Assembly: GCA_040791665.1 (NCBI GenBank) | Contig: JBFNNX010000023.1 | Location: forward strand, 310,001-374,000 | Source: Thiodiazotropha sp040791665 | GTDB taxonomy: Bacteria > Pseudomonadota > Gammaproteobacteria > Chromatiales > Chromatiaceae | DNA: 64,000 bases | Direction of reading: 5' to 3' | Shown here: in pieces, positions 43,965-52,961 of the stretch | Numbering within the stretch: position 1 is the first letter of the stretch | How the letters are laid out: each line of letters begins with the position of its first letter | The notes under the pieces: generated by a model | The model's input: only the letters and a program-made list of their open reading frames with translations | What the model was told of the DNA's origin: nothing | Database searches by the model: none | Translations under genes and position numbers: made by a program

Positions 43965-45146
43965 CTAAGCTTCAGCATGTATGGCGGAAGCCGCCTTAAA
44001 AGCCTTTTCTCTGGCATTCTCAATATCCTTTCCGCGTGCCAGCGCAACGCCCATGCGGCGTTTGCCTTTCACCTCCGGTTTTCCAAACAGGCGTAACTGA
44101 GTATCCGGAGATTCAAGCGCCACATCGATGTTACCGAAGCGGATATTTTCAGAGTTACCCTCAACCAACACTACTGCTGATGCAGAAGGACCATGTTGCA
44201 TGATATTAGGGATGGGCAAGCCCAGGATCGCACGTGTATGCAGTGCGAATTGCGACAGGTCCTGAGAGATCATCGTCACCATGCCGGTATCGTGCGGGCG
44301 GGGAGATACCTCGCTGAAATAGACGTCGTCCCCTTTGACAAACAACTCCACGCCGAAGATACCGCGTCCGCCCAAGGCCCCAGTCACCTGCTCGGCGATC
44401 TCTTTGGCGCGGGTCAGCGCGGCATCGGACATCGGTTGCGGCTGCCACGACTCTTGATAATCTCCATCCTCCTGACGATGCCCTATCGGCATGCAGAAAC
44501 TGGTGCCGTTGATATGGCGAATGGTCAACAGAGTGATCTCATAATCAAAATCGACAAAGCCTTCGACGATCACTCGCCCAGCTCCGGTACGGCCACCCTC
44601 CTGCGCATAGCTCCAACTTCTCTGCACATCGTCTTCATTATTGACGGTACTCTGACCCTTGCCTGAAGAACTCATGATCGGCTTTACCACACAGGGTATG
44701 CCGATCTCGGCTACGGCTTCGACAAAATCCTCTTGGTTGTCGACAAACCGATAGTTGGAGGTGGCAATACCCAGCTCTTCCGCCACAAGCCGGCGGATAC
44801 CTTCGCGGTTCATGGTTAGTCGCGCGGCGTTTGCCGTGGGAATCACATTGAATCCTTCGGCCTCGAGTTCAACCAGGGTGTCGGTGGAGATCGCCTCTAT
44901 TTCAGGTACGATATAATCCGGCCTCTCCAACTCAATCACCCGGCGCAACTCATCGCCATCGAGCATGGAAAAGGTGTATGACCGGTCGGCCACCTGCATT
45001 GCCGGAGCGTTGTCATAACGATCACAGGCAATCACTTCACAACCGAGCCGTTGCAATTCAATGACAACCTCTTTACCCAGCTCTCCGGAGCCGCACAGCA
45101 GGATTTTTGTTGCGGAAGATGAGAAGGGCGTACCGATTATTGTCAT
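43965..45146 (-). CDS. purT: Formate-dependent GAR transformylase PurT
   Basis: 393 residues. ATP-grasp enzyme that formylates GAR with formate in purine synthesis. Clear marks: KILLCGSGELGKEVVIELQR, YIVPEIEAISTDTLVELE, MSSSGKGQSTV, RGIFGVELFVKGDDVYFSEV and SPRPHDTGMVT. Full length. Monocistronic. Confidence 0.96.
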   Translation of the reverse strand: MTIIGTPFSSSATKILLCGSGELGKEVVIELQRLGCEVIACDRYDNAPAMQVADRSYTFSMLDGDELRRVIELERPDYIVPEIEAISTDTLVELEAEGFNVIPTANAARLTMNREGIRRLVAEELGIATSNYRFVDNQEDFVEAVAEIGIPCVVKPIMSSSGKGQSTVNNEDDVQRSWSYAQEGGRTGAGRVIVEGFVDFDYEITLLTIRHINGTSFCMPIGHRQEDGDYQESWQPQPMSDAALTRAKEIAEQVTGALGGRGIFGVELFVKGDDVYFSEVSPRPHDTGMVTMISQDLSQFALHTRAILGLPIPNIMQHGPSASAVVLVEGNSENIRFGNIDVALESPDTQLRLFGKPEVKGKRRMGVALARGKDIENAREKAFKAASAIHAEA

Positions 45147-45501
45147 GATCTGATCCCGTAATAGATTGTAATCTGTGTTTTTAACGCAGGGTTATAACAC
45201 CATTATTTCACTAGCGTGGATTGATATCCAACCTTGAAATCCCACTGCTCCAACAAACATAAGGAGCAACAAACACGGGTCGCTGGTGGTTGATCAGGCC
45301 ATGTTGAATCTGATGGACAATCGTCCTAACAACATCAAAACTGTTCGAATCCGACACCCACAGCGCTATCAAGAGAACCGCATAAGCCATACACAGGTCA
45401 TTGGCGGCATGAACCGTATTCGTCAGATCCCCAATACCAGGCGGGATTTGTTGTGAAATCGATACTTGGCTGGTTACGGAAAAGAGCAAGACGAGGCTAA
45501 A
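45147..45501. other. Gap between purT and the acnB terminator, no supported gene
   Basis: A 92-codon minus-strand frame (45211-45489) exists but starts with TTG, has no ribosome site, and matches no family I know. Nothing else is seen here. Confidence 0.5.
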
Positions 45502-45537
45502 GTGTCAGGCAGACTCCATATCTGGGCCGCCTGACAC
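45502..45537 (-). terminator. Hairpin terminator of acnB
   Basis: GTGTCAGGC pairs with GCCTGACAC (9 bp) in a 36-nt hairpin, 9 bp after the acnB stop. The T run is weak. Confidence 0.6.
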
Positions 45538-45546
45538 CCGCCGTAT

Positions 45547-48150
45547 TCAGACAGCCAGCTTGATCGCGATCTCCTCCCCGCGCTTGGCCGACTCCACATA
45601 CTCGATCATCTTGTCGAAGTTGAGATACTTGTAGATCTCCGGCGCCATGGAATCGATCTTGGTAGCGTAGGCCATATACTCTTCCACCGTCGGCAGCTTG
45701 CCCATGATGGCGGCAACCGCGGCCAGCTCGGCGGAGGCGAGGTAGACGTCCGCCCCCTTGCCGAGACGGTTGGGGAAGTTGCGGGTGGAGGTGGAAACCG
45801 CCGTTGAGCCCGCAGCAATACGCGCCTGGTTGCCCATGCAGAGCGAGCACCCCGGCATCTCGGTACGGGCACCAGCACCCGCGTAGACGTTGTAGAGTCC
45901 CTCCTCCATCAGCTGGGCCTCATCCATCTTGGTGGGCGGCGCCAGCCAGAGGCGGGTCGGGATTGCTTCACCCGAGGCCTCCAGCAACTTGGCGGTGGCA
46001 CGGAAATGACCGATGTTGGTCATGCAGGAGCCGATGAAGACCTCTTCGATCTTGGTGCCCGCAACCTGCGACAGGGGCTTTACGTCGTCCGGATCGTTGG
46101 GGCACGCCAGAAGGGGTTCCTTGATCTGCGACATGTCGATCTCGATCACCTCAGCATACTCTGCGTCGGTATCGGCACGCATCAGAGTCGGATTTTCCAG
46201 CCACTCCTCCATGGCCCGGGCACGACGCTCCAGGGTGCGGGCGTCCTCATAACCGCTGTCGATCATCCAGCGCAGCATGGTGATATTGGAGCGCAGGTAT
46301 TCCGCCACCGATGCCTCGGAAAGCTCGATGGTGCAGCCGCCGGCGGAACGTTCGGCGGAGGCGTCGGAGAGTTCGAAGGCCTGCTCCACGGTCAGGTCAG
46401 GCAGCCCCTGAATCTCCAGGATGCGGCCGTTGTAGACGTTCTTTTTGCCCTTCTTCTCCACCGTCAACAGACCACGCTGGAGCGCCGCGTAGGGGATGGC
46501 GTTGACCAGGTCACGCAGGGTGATGCCGGGCTGCATCTCACCGGTGAATTTCACCAGTACCGACTCGGGCATGTCCAACGGAATCACCCCCAGCGCCGCG
46601 CCAAAGGCCACCAGGCCGGAACCGGCCGGAAATGAGATGCCCAGCGGGAAGCGGGTATGGGAGTCGCCGCCGGTGCCCACCTGGTCGGGCAGCAGCATGC
46701 GGTTGAGCCAGGAGTGGATAATACCGTCGCCCGGTCGCAGGGAGACGCCGCCGCGATTCTGGATGAAGTCCGGCAGGGTGTGCTGGGTGTTGATATCCAC
46801 CGGCTTGGGATAGGCGGCGGTGTGGCAGAAGGACTGCATCACCAGATCGGCGGAGAAGCCGAGACAGGCCAGCTCTTTCAGCTCGTCCCGGGTCATGGGA
46901 CCGGTGGTGTCCTGGGAACCGACGGTGCTCATACGCGGCTCGCAGTAGGTACCGGGACGGATGCCGTCGACACCGCAGGCCTGGCCGACCATCTTCTGGG
47001 CCAGAGTAAAACCCTTGCCGGAATCTTCCGGATCGACGGGACGACGGAAGACGTCAGTGGCGCCCAGGCCCAGGGCCTCACGGGCTCGTTCGGTCAGGGA
47101 GCGGCCGATGATCAGGGGGATGCGACCGCCCGCCTTCGCCTCATCCAGCAGCACCTCGGTCTTGAGGGAAAACTCGGAGAGCACCTCGCCTGATTCTGTT
47201 TCGATCCTGCCCTCATAGGGCTTCACCACGATAACGTCTCCCATGGCGAGCTGTTCCACCGGGCATTCGATGGGCAGAGCGCCTGAGTCCTCGACGGTGT
47301 TGAAAAAGATGGGCGCGATCTTGCCGCCCAGTACCACACCGCCCTGACGCTTGTTGGGTACGAAGGGGATATCGTCACCCATGTGCCAAAGCACCGAGTT
47401 GGTGGCCGACTTACGCGAGGAACCGGTACCCACCACGTCACCCACATAGGCCAGGGGCAACCCCTTGGACTTGAGTGTTTCGAGGTTCGAGATCGGACCA
47501 ATCGCGCCTGGCTCGTCAGGGGTGATGCCCTCGCGCTCGTTCTTCAGCATCGCCAGGGCATGCAGCGGAATATCGGGGCGGGACCAGGCATCCTGAGCCG
47601 GCGAAAGGTCGTCGGTATTGGTTTCACCGGTGACTTTGAAGACGGCCAGCTTAATCTCAGCAGGTACGTCGGGCTTGCGCTTGAACCACTCGGCGTCGGC
47701 CCAGGAGTCCATCACAGCCTTGGCATTGGCGTTACCGCCATCGGCTTTCTCCTTAACATCGTGGAAGGCATCGAACATCAGCAGGGTGTATTTCAGCTGC
47801 TCGGCGGCCAGCCCGCCAAGCTCGCTGTCGTCCATCAGGTCGATCAGGGGCTGGATGTTATAGCCGCCCAGCATGGTGCCGAGCAGTTCCACCGCCTTCT
47901 GTTTGTCCACCAGGGGACTCTCCGCCTCACCCTTGGCCACGGCGGCCAGGAAGCCCGCCTTCACATAGGCGGCATCATCCACCCCCGGCGGCACCCGGTT
48001 GGTGAGGAGATCGAGCAGAGTCTCCTGATCACCGGCGGTTGGGTTCTTCAGCAGCTCCACCAGATCGGCAGCCTGCTGCGCGTTCAACGGCAGCGGTGGG
48101 ATACCCTGTTTGGCGCGTTCTTCGACGTGCCGGCGATAGGCTTCGAGCAT
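45547..48150 (-). CDS. acnB: Aconitate hydratase B
   Basis: 867 residues, full length. Starts MLEAYRRHVEERAKQGIPPL as AcnB does. The 4Fe-4S ligands are in GSCMTNIGHF and CSLCMGNQAR, and FCHTAAYPKPVDINTQHTLP is AcnB-specific. It isomerises citrate to isocitrate in the TCA cycle. GAGG precedes the start. Divergent from the LysR gene, with an inverted repeat between. Confidence 0.97.
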   Translation of the reverse strand: MLEAYRRHVEERAKQGIPPLPLNAQQAADLVELLKNPTAGDQETLLDLLTNRVPPGVDDAAYVKAGFLAAVAKGEAESPLVDKQKAVELLGTMLGGYNIQPLIDLMDDSELGGLAAEQLKYTLLMFDAFHDVKEKADGGNANAKAVMDSWADAEWFKRKPDVPAEIKLAVFKVTGETNTDDLSPAQDAWSRPDIPLHALAMLKNEREGITPDEPGAIGPISNLETLKSKGLPLAYVGDVVGTGSSRKSATNSVLWHMGDDIPFVPNKRQGGVVLGGKIAPIFFNTVEDSGALPIECPVEQLAMGDVIVVKPYEGRIETESGEVLSEFSLKTEVLLDEAKAGGRIPLIIGRSLTERAREALGLGATDVFRRPVDPEDSGKGFTLAQKMVGQACGVDGIRPGTYCEPRMSTVGSQDTTGPMTRDELKELACLGFSADLVMQSFCHTAAYPKPVDINTQHTLPDFIQNRGGVSLRPGDGIIHSWLNRMLLPDQVGTGGDSHTRFPLGISFPAGSGLVAFGAALGVIPLDMPESVLVKFTGEMQPGITLRDLVNAIPYAALQRGLLTVEKKGKKNVYNGRILEIQGLPDLTVEQAFELSDASAERSAGGCTIELSEASVAEYLRSNITMLRWMIDSGYEDARTLERRARAMEEWLENPTLMRADTDAEYAEVIEIDMSQIKEPLLACPNDPDDVKPLSQVAGTKIEEVFIGSCMTNIGHFRATAKLLEASGEAIPTRLWLAPPTKMDEAQLMEEGLYNVYAGAGARTEMPGCSLCMGNQARIAAGSTAVSTSTRNFPNRLGKGADVYLASAELAAVAAIMGKLPTVEEYMAYATKIDSMAPEIYKYLNFDKMIEYVESAKRGEEIAIKLAV

Positions 48151-48251
48151 GGATGACCTCGCTTCAGTTATGGGGATCCGCCATCGATGGCAGTCTCCTG
48201 ATCATGGGATTCCGGTATAGCCGGCGTGTGGATTAGGAAGATAGCAGAGGT

Positions 48252-48274
48252 CAATCCATACGTATAATGGATTG
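48252..48274. promoter_or_regulatory. Inverted repeat between acnB and the LysR gene
   Basis: CAATCCAT-N7-ATGGATTG, arms of 8 bp without mismatch. It contains a T-N11-A core, the usual LysR-type pattern, and lies 101 bp before the acnB start and 46 bp before the lysR start. Confidence 0.7.
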
Positions 48275-48320
48275 TTCGCATATATATCATAAATATTTTG
48301 CATGCTATTATTGCCTGATT

Positions 48321-49202
48321 ATGGATCTTCAACTCATGAGATCGCTCCTGGCAGTGGCCGACACAGGCTCCATCACCGAAGCCGCAGACCGGATCGGTCT
48401 CACCCAACCCGCCCTCTCCCGCCGCCTGCAGCAGCTGGAAGAGCACCTTGGCGCCGAACTGTTATCCCGAGGGCGCAAAGGCGCTCAACTGACCGAGATT
48501 GGCCGTTTGGTCGAGCGCGAGGCGCGCATCCTGGTCAACCGTTTCGACCACCTGCGTGAACAGGTCCGGGCACATCAGGGTCTGGAAGGGGGCACCGTGC
48601 GCATCGGTGGCGGTGCAACCGCGGTCTCTTTCGTGCTGCCGAAAGCGATCGCCCGCTTTCGGCAGGAGCATCCCGGGGTCCGTTTTCAACTCAAAGAGGC
48701 GGGGAGTATCGAAGTCGCCGGGGATGTCATCAGCGGCCGCCTGGAATTGGGACTGGTCACCCTGCCCGTGCAGGCCAGGGAGTTGCAGATATGGCCCCTG
48801 ATCACCGACCGGATCGTGTTGGTCGCACCCAGGGAGCACCCCCTGGCGCGCCTGGGCGAGATTGACGCCAAGGCCCTCGACGGACTCGCCTTTGTCGGCT
48901 TCGAGGCTGACACGGCGGTGCGCCAGATTATCGATGCGGCCCTGCGCGATGCAGGTGTTGAGATGAACGTGGTGATGGAACTGCGCTCCATACCGGCCAT
49001 CCTGCGCATGGTGGCCACCACAGGCAACCTTGCCTTTGTCAGTCGCATGGGCGTGGATACCCTGGCAGGCGTTTGCGAAATCGAAGTACGCGGACTCAAC
49101 ATCGCCCGTGAATTGGCGGTCATCGCCAAGCAGGGCAGTTCTCTCTCCCCCGCGGCCCAGGCCTTTTCATCATTGCTCAGAGAGGAGCAGTCTATTGCAT
49201 GA
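48321..49202 (+). CDS. LysR-family transcriptional regulator
   Basis: 293 residues from the ATG at 48321. N-terminal HTH: MDLQLMRSLLAVADTGSITE, GLTQPALSRRLQQLEEHLGA, then a periplasmic-binding-like effector domain (VRIGGGATAVSFVLPKAIAR). It is divergent from acnB, so acnB or the TCA cycle is a likely target. Effector unknown. Confidence 0.9.
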   Translation: MDLQLMRSLLAVADTGSITEAADRIGLTQPALSRRLQQLEEHLGAELLSRGRKGAQLTEIGRLVEREARILVNRFDHLREQVRAHQGLEGGTVRIGGGATAVSFVLPKAIARFRQEHPGVRFQLKEAGSIEVAGDVISGRLELGLVTLPVQARELQIWPLITDRIVLVAPREHPLARLGEIDAKALDGLAFVGFEADTAVRQIIDAALRDAGVEMNVVMELRSIPAILRMVATTGNLAFVSRMGVDTLAGVCEIEVRGLNIARELAVIAKQGSSLSPAAQAFSSLLREEQSIA

Positions 49203-49377
49203 CGGTATGACGCCTGTCGATACCGCTTCTTCTCTCGATGCCCTGCTGTTTTCCAGCTTTGTTGATCGGTAAATGTGCATAGATCCACATGCTCGCCATG
49301 ATGATTCCGCCTACGACCAGCAGGACGAAAAAGATCGCCGGTGCCAACATTAATAATCCAGCCAAAATGGTTTCCAT
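49192..49377 (-). CDS. Small single-pass membrane protein with ERRSGIDRR motif
   Basis: 61 residues. One membrane helix (LLMLAPAIFFVLLVVGGIIM) followed by a basic cytoplasmic tail with ERRSGIDRR, a motif seen in several small bacterial membrane proteins. AGAGGAG sits 5 bp before the ATG. Its end overlaps the LysR gene 3' end by 11 bp, tail to tail. Function unknown. Confidence 0.65.
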   Translation of the reverse strand: METILAGLLMLAPAIFFVLLVVGGIIMASMWIYAHLPINKAGKQQGIERRSGIDRRHTVMQ

Positions 49378-49621
49378 CGCTCTCCTCTGGGCAGAACTGC
49401 CGGTTCAATTATCATCCGATTAGACCTGAGTGCGAACGGTGTGTGCTCCTGATTAGATATGCTCATAACAGGGTATTTCCAGATCCCTCAGCAGAGTGAC
49501 GGGATTCATTCTATTGATTTTACTAATTTTTATTTTTTCAACGTACTGCCGCTATCCGCCTGCAATGGAAAGCGACCAACGACTATACTGCTAGTTACCA
49601 TCAACTCACCCCGATAACGCC

Positions 49622-50323
49622 ATGACAAACCAAACCCCTTCGAAAAACGCTCGCGAAACACCTGTCGACCCTTTGGCTGAGCGTATCCTCGATACCGCCG
49701 TTCGATTGGCCGAGGAGGGCTCATGGGAATCGATACGACTGCATCAGGTAGCGGCTGAGATGGGCATCGATCTTGAAGTGATTCATCGTTATTACCGGCA
49801 GAAGGATGACCTGGTAGAGGCGTGGTACGATCGCGCGGACTGCGCCATGCTGGCCGATGCCGCCCTGCCGGATTACCTCTCCCTGACCACCCGGGAACGC
49901 CTTCATCGTTCCATCATGTGCTGGTTGATGTCGATGCAGCGTCATCGCCGCATCAGTCGGGATATGCTGATGTACAAATTCGAGCTGGGTCACATACATC
50001 TGCAGGTGCTTGGCGTATTGAGAATAAGCCGCACGGTACAGTGGTTTCTTGAGTCGGCACATCGTGACGCCATTCATCTTCATCGGGTCGTTGAAGAGAT
50101 AGGACTGACCAATATCTACCTTGCCAGCTTCGCTCACTGGCTGTTTGACAGCTCCAGTGAGGCGGAAAAAACCAGGCGATTACTCGACCGGCTGCTGGGT
50201 CGCGCAGAATCAGTAGCGCGCTTTCTAACCCCCTTCAGCAGAACCGGGCATGAAGATTTCACCCCGGCTCATGGCGAGGCTAAGACAGATACCGCACAGA
50301 GTGTCGAGGGATCGGTCCACTAA
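49622..50323 (+). CDS. TetR-family transcriptional regulator
   Basis: 233 residues. N-terminal HTH: AERILDTAVRLAEEGSWESI, HQVAAEMGIDLEVIHRYYRQ, KDDLVEAWYDRAD. The C-terminal ligand domain is unlike well-known members. It lies 21 bp before the YdjM-like gene on the same strand, so the two are probably co-transcribed. Confidence 0.85.
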   Translation: MTNQTPSKNARETPVDPLAERILDTAVRLAEEGSWESIRLHQVAAEMGIDLEVIHRYYRQKDDLVEAWYDRADCAMLADAALPDYLSLTTRERLHRSIMCWLMSMQRHRRISRDMLMYKFELGHIHLQVLGVLRISRTVQWFLESAHRDAIHLHRVVEEIGLTNIYLASFAHWLFDSSSEAEKTRRLLDRLLGRAESVARFLTPFSRTGHEDFTPAHGEAKTDTAQSVEGSVH

Positions 50324-50344
50324 GGAGAGAATAACCGCCAGCCG

Positions 50345-51373
50345 ATGGACACTGTCACCCATGTTCTTTTCGGCGCGGTCTGTACACTGGCGGTTACTCG
50401 AATCGAATCGGCTCTTGTTAAGGAGCTGCCTATGCGACTGGCCGTTGCCGGCATCGCAGCAGCCTTTCCGGATATCGACTATCTGAGTTTCTGGATAGAC
50501 CCCCTGTTGTTCCTAGCGGACTGGCATCGAACTGCAACTCACTCACTGTTGGTCATGCCAGTCTGGGCTGGATTATTGGCATCGCTTTGGATGTTCTCCC
50601 ACTGGGCAAGAAGTCAGTGGTTCACTGTCTATGCCCTGTGCGGACTGGGGATTACGTCCCATATTCTGCTCGATCTGTTGACGGTCTTCGGGATCAGAAT
50701 CTTCTATCCATTATCGTCCTCCCTCTACGCTATCGGTACAAGCTTTGTCATCGATGGGATAGTCACCATTCTGCTTGCAGCAATCCTCCTCTACTCCCTT
50801 CGTCACCCGGGAAGACGTGCTGCCATGAGTGGTCTGTTGTTGCTGTCTCTCTACCTGGGCGCCCAATGGGGACTCAGGAGTCATGCCCACAAGATTGTTG
50901 CCGCGCAGTTGCCCGAAACGTCCGACCTGCACCTATTGCCACAACCCTTCTCCCCCTTCTACTGGCAGGCAATCAACCGGGTCGGGGATGGGTATCGGGT
51001 TGCCTATCTCAGCCTGCTTGCCGACGATAAGGCCGTCATCAATCACTACCGGGGACCCGCTGCGCTTGAGTGGCGACAGGAAAGCCTGCTGGGAGATGAC
51101 GCTGGCCACGCCCCCCTGATCGATGAGGCGTGGCGACAGCCGCTGTTCTTGAAATTCAGGGAATTCGCACGCTTTCCAGTCCTGTATCGCCTGGATAATG
51201 AGGGAGGAGAAACCTGTGTGTGGTTTACCGATCTTCGCTATACGCTGCCCTACCTGACTCCCGCATTTCGTTACGGAATGTGTCGCCGGCAGAAGCAAGC
51301 CTGGAGGCTCTACCGCTTGAAGCGGTTCAGTCACAACGAACGGCAGGCGCTGCCTACCATCACTCAACATTGA
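50345..51373 (+). CDS. YdjM-family membrane-bound metal-dependent hydrolase
   Basis: 342 residues. Marks: MDTVTHVLFGAVCTLAVTR, AAFPDIDYLSFW, HRTATHSLLVMPVWAGLLAS, then several membrane segments. The His/Asp motifs would bind metal. YdjM is LexA-regulated in E. coli; no LexA box was sought here. The C-terminal 130 residues are soluble. Confidence 0.82.
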   Translation: MDTVTHVLFGAVCTLAVTRIESALVKELPMRLAVAGIAAAFPDIDYLSFWIDPLLFLADWHRTATHSLLVMPVWAGLLASLWMFSHWARSQWFTVYALCGLGITSHILLDLLTVFGIRIFYPLSSSLYAIGTSFVIDGIVTILLAAILLYSLRHPGRRAAMSGLLLLSLYLGAQWGLRSHAHKIVAAQLPETSDLHLLPQPFSPFYWQAINRVGDGYRVAYLSLLADDKAVINHYRGPAALEWRQESLLGDDAGHAPLIDEAWRQPLFLKFREFARFPVLYRLDNEGGETCVWFTDLRYTLPYLTPAFRYGMCRRQKQAWRLYRLKRFSHNERQALPTITQH

Positions 51374-51505
51374 ACTGGATTCACTTCTTTACGTAAGAGA
51401 ATCCAATATCCTGTCTGGACTGAGCCCCAACCCTCATCGCCGGGTAGAGTCCATGGACCACTGTACACCCCAAAGCAGGGTAAACAATCCACAAAGGAGG
51501 CCAAT

Positions 51506-51637
51506 ATGAATACAACGGCACCATCAACTCACACACGAGGAGCTGAAGTCGATGGACATGACCTGGCTGCAGTGACCATTTCGGTGCGCTGGTCTGATGG
51601 CTGCATAGCACATGAAGACCACCTGCATGTTGAGTAA
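51506..51637 (+). CDS. Short ORF with strong ribosome site
   Basis: 43 codons, ATG at 51506 after the near-perfect AAAGGAGG at 51493-51500 (5-nt spacing). The peptide (starts MNTTAPSTHT, ends DHLHVE) has His/Asp/Glu residues that might bind metal. Not recognised. It is 132 bp after the YdjM gene. Confidence 0.5.
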   Translation: MNTTAPSTHTRGAEVDGHDLAAVTISVRWSDGCIAHEDHLHVE

Positions 51638-52295
51638 TTCAGCGTTTGGCCACGTCCCACGGATGACCCCAATGCAGGCCAGACACCTTTTTCAAACCCG
51701 GTTTATGCGGCATGGGGATATAAACAGAAGGAGTGAGAGGACTAACGGCTTGCCCAAATCAGTCTGCTTATCGTTGACTGAGCAATTATATACCCCTGCA
51801 ATTGGAGCTTAACCACTTCAGCGGCAACATACGAGTACGTTTTATCGCCTTAAAGAACATCACCCTGCTGCTGTATCAATCATACAGGCAGCCTGCTCCG
51901 GTATTATCTGAAAAGCGTATTTCGGTGTGGTACGTAACTTACACCTGTAGATCCTATTAGTCCGCTTCTCCTTGCGCTCCATCTTCTCCTGCGGCCTTCG
52001 ATACGGCGTTGCGCCCATTCGCATGCCATTTTTTTATGAATTGACGAAGAGTGAGGATTCGAACCTTCAGCATTTTGTTATTTTTCACGAGACTATAGAG
52101 GCATCATGTCCAGATCGCGTCTACCGATGCCCTGATTCTAGTTAGCCATCCGACGTCACTGTGTTTTTGCATAATCCAAGGCCGATCCAAACAGCCATCA
52201 CCGACAATAGGCGCCATTTTGACGCACAAATATCATTGTCACCACTCAATGGGGTTGCTAATCATCCGCAACGAGGTAATGACTAGGGTGAAATT
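51638..52295. other. 650-bp gap without a supported gene
   Basis: Several stretches look like degenerate intergenic DNA. A 17-base T-loop-like piece (GGTTCGAATCC on the minus strand) lies near 52045-52070 without the rest of a tRNA. Nothing else is supported. Confidence 0.5.
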
Positions 52296-52961
52296 TCAGT
52301 CGCCGAGCTGTAATTTGTCAGGATCGACGATCCGCATGCGAGTTGCGAAATGAGCAAGCTCTATGTCTGAAGAAACGCCGAGCTTGGACTTTATTAGGTA
52401 ATGATAGTTGGATACAGTCTTGGCGCTCAAATTAAGAGTCGCGGCGATTTCCGCAACCGTGTTTGCGTTGGCAATCATCCGGAATATTTCAAACTCTCGC
52501 GCGGTAAGGCTATCGAGAGAGGCGCCCTCATCTTCGATTCGCGTCATTGCGATTTCACGGGTTATGTCTGGGCTGATAGCACGTTGACCATGAAAAACGT
52601 CCCGGATCGCCGAAACAAGAGCCTCGGGTTCGCTGCTCTTTGTAATGTAACCTTTCGCACCCGTTTGGAATGCCTGAATAGCGTAAGCGACATTTTGGTG
52701 CATCGTAAAGACGAGTATGCGTGCTGCATCATGCCACTGCCGCAGGTGTCGGATCACTTCGATTCCTCCTTTCCCGGGCATTGACAAGTCGAGTACGACG
52801 ACGTCGGGTTTTTGCTGCTTGTATTCCTGATAGGCCTCGTCGCCATCGGCAGCTTCGGCCACGACGGTCATATCCTCGTGCTTCTCGATCAACCGACGAT
52901 ATCCTTCACGAACAACGGCATGATCATCTACAAGCATAACTTTGATTCTGGAGGCGTTCAT
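52296..52961 (-). CDS. NarL/FixJ-family response regulator
   Basis: 221 residues. Receiver domain with phospho-acceptor Asp in VVVLDLSMPGKGG, acidic pair in MLVDDHAVVREGY, Lys in GYITKSSEPEA. LuxR-type HTH at the C-terminus (LTAREFEIFRMIANANTVAE, LNLSAKTVSNYHYLIKSKL). Partner of the kinase gene, which it overlaps by 4 bp. Confidence 0.92.
   Translation of the reverse strand: MNASRIKVMLVDDHAVVREGYRRLIEKHEDMTVVAEAADGDEAYQEYKQQKPDVVVLDLSMPGKGGIEVIRHLRQWHDAARILVFTMHQNVAYAIQAFQTGAKGYITKSSEPEALVSAIRDVFHGQRAISPDITREIAMTRIEDEGASLDSLTAREFEIFRMIANANTVAEIAATLNLSAKTVSNYHYLIKSKLGVSSDIELAHFATRMRIVDPDKLQLGD

Noticed and set aside
45211..45489. 92-codon minus-strand frame between purT and acnB
   Set aside because: TTG start, no ribosome site, no family likeness; kept only as a note.
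52040..52075. tRNA T-loop-like sequence
   Set aside because: Only the GGTTCGAATCC piece is present; arms do not pair and no acceptor or anticodon arm is found.
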